This document shows, in pieces, positions 63,632 through 64,000 of a stretch of 64,000 bases of DNA. Source of the stretch: Brachionus plicatilis (Eukaryota > Rotifera > Eurotatoria > Ploima > Brachionidae); the NCBI GenBank assembly GCA_010279815.1, contig QEOQ01000378.1, positions 98,926 through 162,925 of the forward strand, read 5' to 3'. A model generated the notes under the pieces. It was not told the origin of the DNA and made no database searches. It was given only the letters and a program-made list of their open reading frames with translations. Position 1 is the stretch's first letter, and every line of letters begins with the position of its first letter. The position numbers and the translations under genes were made by a program.

Positions 63632-64000
63632 ACAGAAATGCTGAACTTATTTACCTAAAACCATCATATGTAAACGAATTAATAACGACAGATTTTGCGG
63701 GTCCATTTAAAGAAACAAAACGAGGTAATAAATATTTTCAAATTATCATTGACCATTGTTCAAAAGTAGCAAAATTTTGTCCAACGAAAAACACTCAAGC
63801 TGAAACAGCTGCAGACAATGTAGTTGACAAATGGTGCTGTACTTATGGTATTCCAGATGGCATTCTCTCCGATCAAGGAACACAATTTCAATCTAAACTG
63901 TTAGATTTAGTCTACGATCATCTTGATATTAAACGTCTTAAAACAACACCCTATCACCCACAATGTGACGGTCAAAGCGAGGCGACTGTTAAACTCCTGA
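63629..64000 (+). pseudogene. Integrase catalytic core, cut by window end
   Basis: In another frame than the zinc domain: ELITTDFAGPF (first Asp), YFQIIIDHCSKVAKF, LSDQGTQFQSKL (second Asp), TTPYHPQCDGQSEATVKLL (Glu). All three catalytic residues of the DDE core are present. The reading frame is still open at base 64000. Confidence 0.85.

Larger units (their letters stand above)
60490..64000 (+). mobile_element. Ty3/gypsy-like LTR retrotransposon, truncated and broken
   Basis: Order of domains: gag C-terminal part (60490-60783), aspartic protease (60735 on), reverse transcriptase, RNase H, integrase zinc domain and integrase core, which runs past the window end. This order is that of Ty3/gypsy elements. 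No 5' LTR or primer site was found before 60490. At least five interruptions (frame changes near 60740, 61560 and 63628; stops at 61047 and 62615) make it defective. No envelope-like frame lies within the window. Confidence 0.88.

Noticed and set aside
3963..64000. tRNA or other structured RNA genes
   Set aside because: I looked for cloverleaf-like GC-richer segments and found none that could be supported by eye.

Overview
The window is AT-rich eukaryotic DNA with tiny GT-AG introns (mostly 48-59 nt), a polycystin-1 family gene and many relics of DNA transposons. This points to a small-bodied metazoan. A monogonont rotifer such as Brachionus is my best guess, from base composition, intron size and transposon content; no sequence search was possible. 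One assembly gap (234 N) lies at 59370-59603.

The main content is one giant minus-strand gene that fills 53118 down to 3963. I traced 35 exons by hand. All 34 junctions have GT-AG borders and agree in phase, and the exons add up to 17,328 nt, which is 5,775 codons plus stop with no internal stop. The predicted protein has, in order: a signal peptide; 15 tandem copies of a roughly 200-residue extracellular module joined by short linkers of about 47 residues, some with a PKD-repeat-like DFGDG motif; an REJ region; a PKD1-type GPS cleavage site; a first membrane helix; a PLAT domain; and ten more membrane helices ending in a polycystin channel domain. Twenty-one introns are 48-59 nt. Thirteen are 0.5-4.4 kb, and most of the larger ones carry recognisable mobile DNA.

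Left flank (1-3960, plus strand): ACGTAA simple repeats, then a broken hAT transposase gene with two tiny introns, tail-to-tail with the polycystin gene. Intronic mobile DNA: a MULE with long terminal inverted repeats (7503-9061); a Tc1-like element whose second catalytic Asp is replaced by Asn (12963-14199); several non-autonomous inverted-repeat elements with exact target duplications (17405-17675, 18365-19314, 19421-19773, 24250-24894); foldbacks; tandem repeats; and a nested element carrying an AT-hook reading frame (48548-50257).

Right flank (53119-64000): mostly empty AT-rich sequence, an LTR/primer-site/gag-start fragment (55797-56198), a single-exon GT31 beta-1,3-glycosyltransferase gene (56479-57420, minus), a MULE C-terminal relic between CAGTAAAT-rich arms, a pogo/Tigger fragment at the gap, a mariner relic, and a broken 5'-truncated Ty3/gypsy-like retrotransposon that runs off the window end.

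The genes do not form an operon. The polycystin gene and the glycosyltransferase gene are the only two that look intact and host-derived. The rest is transposon sequence around or inside them.
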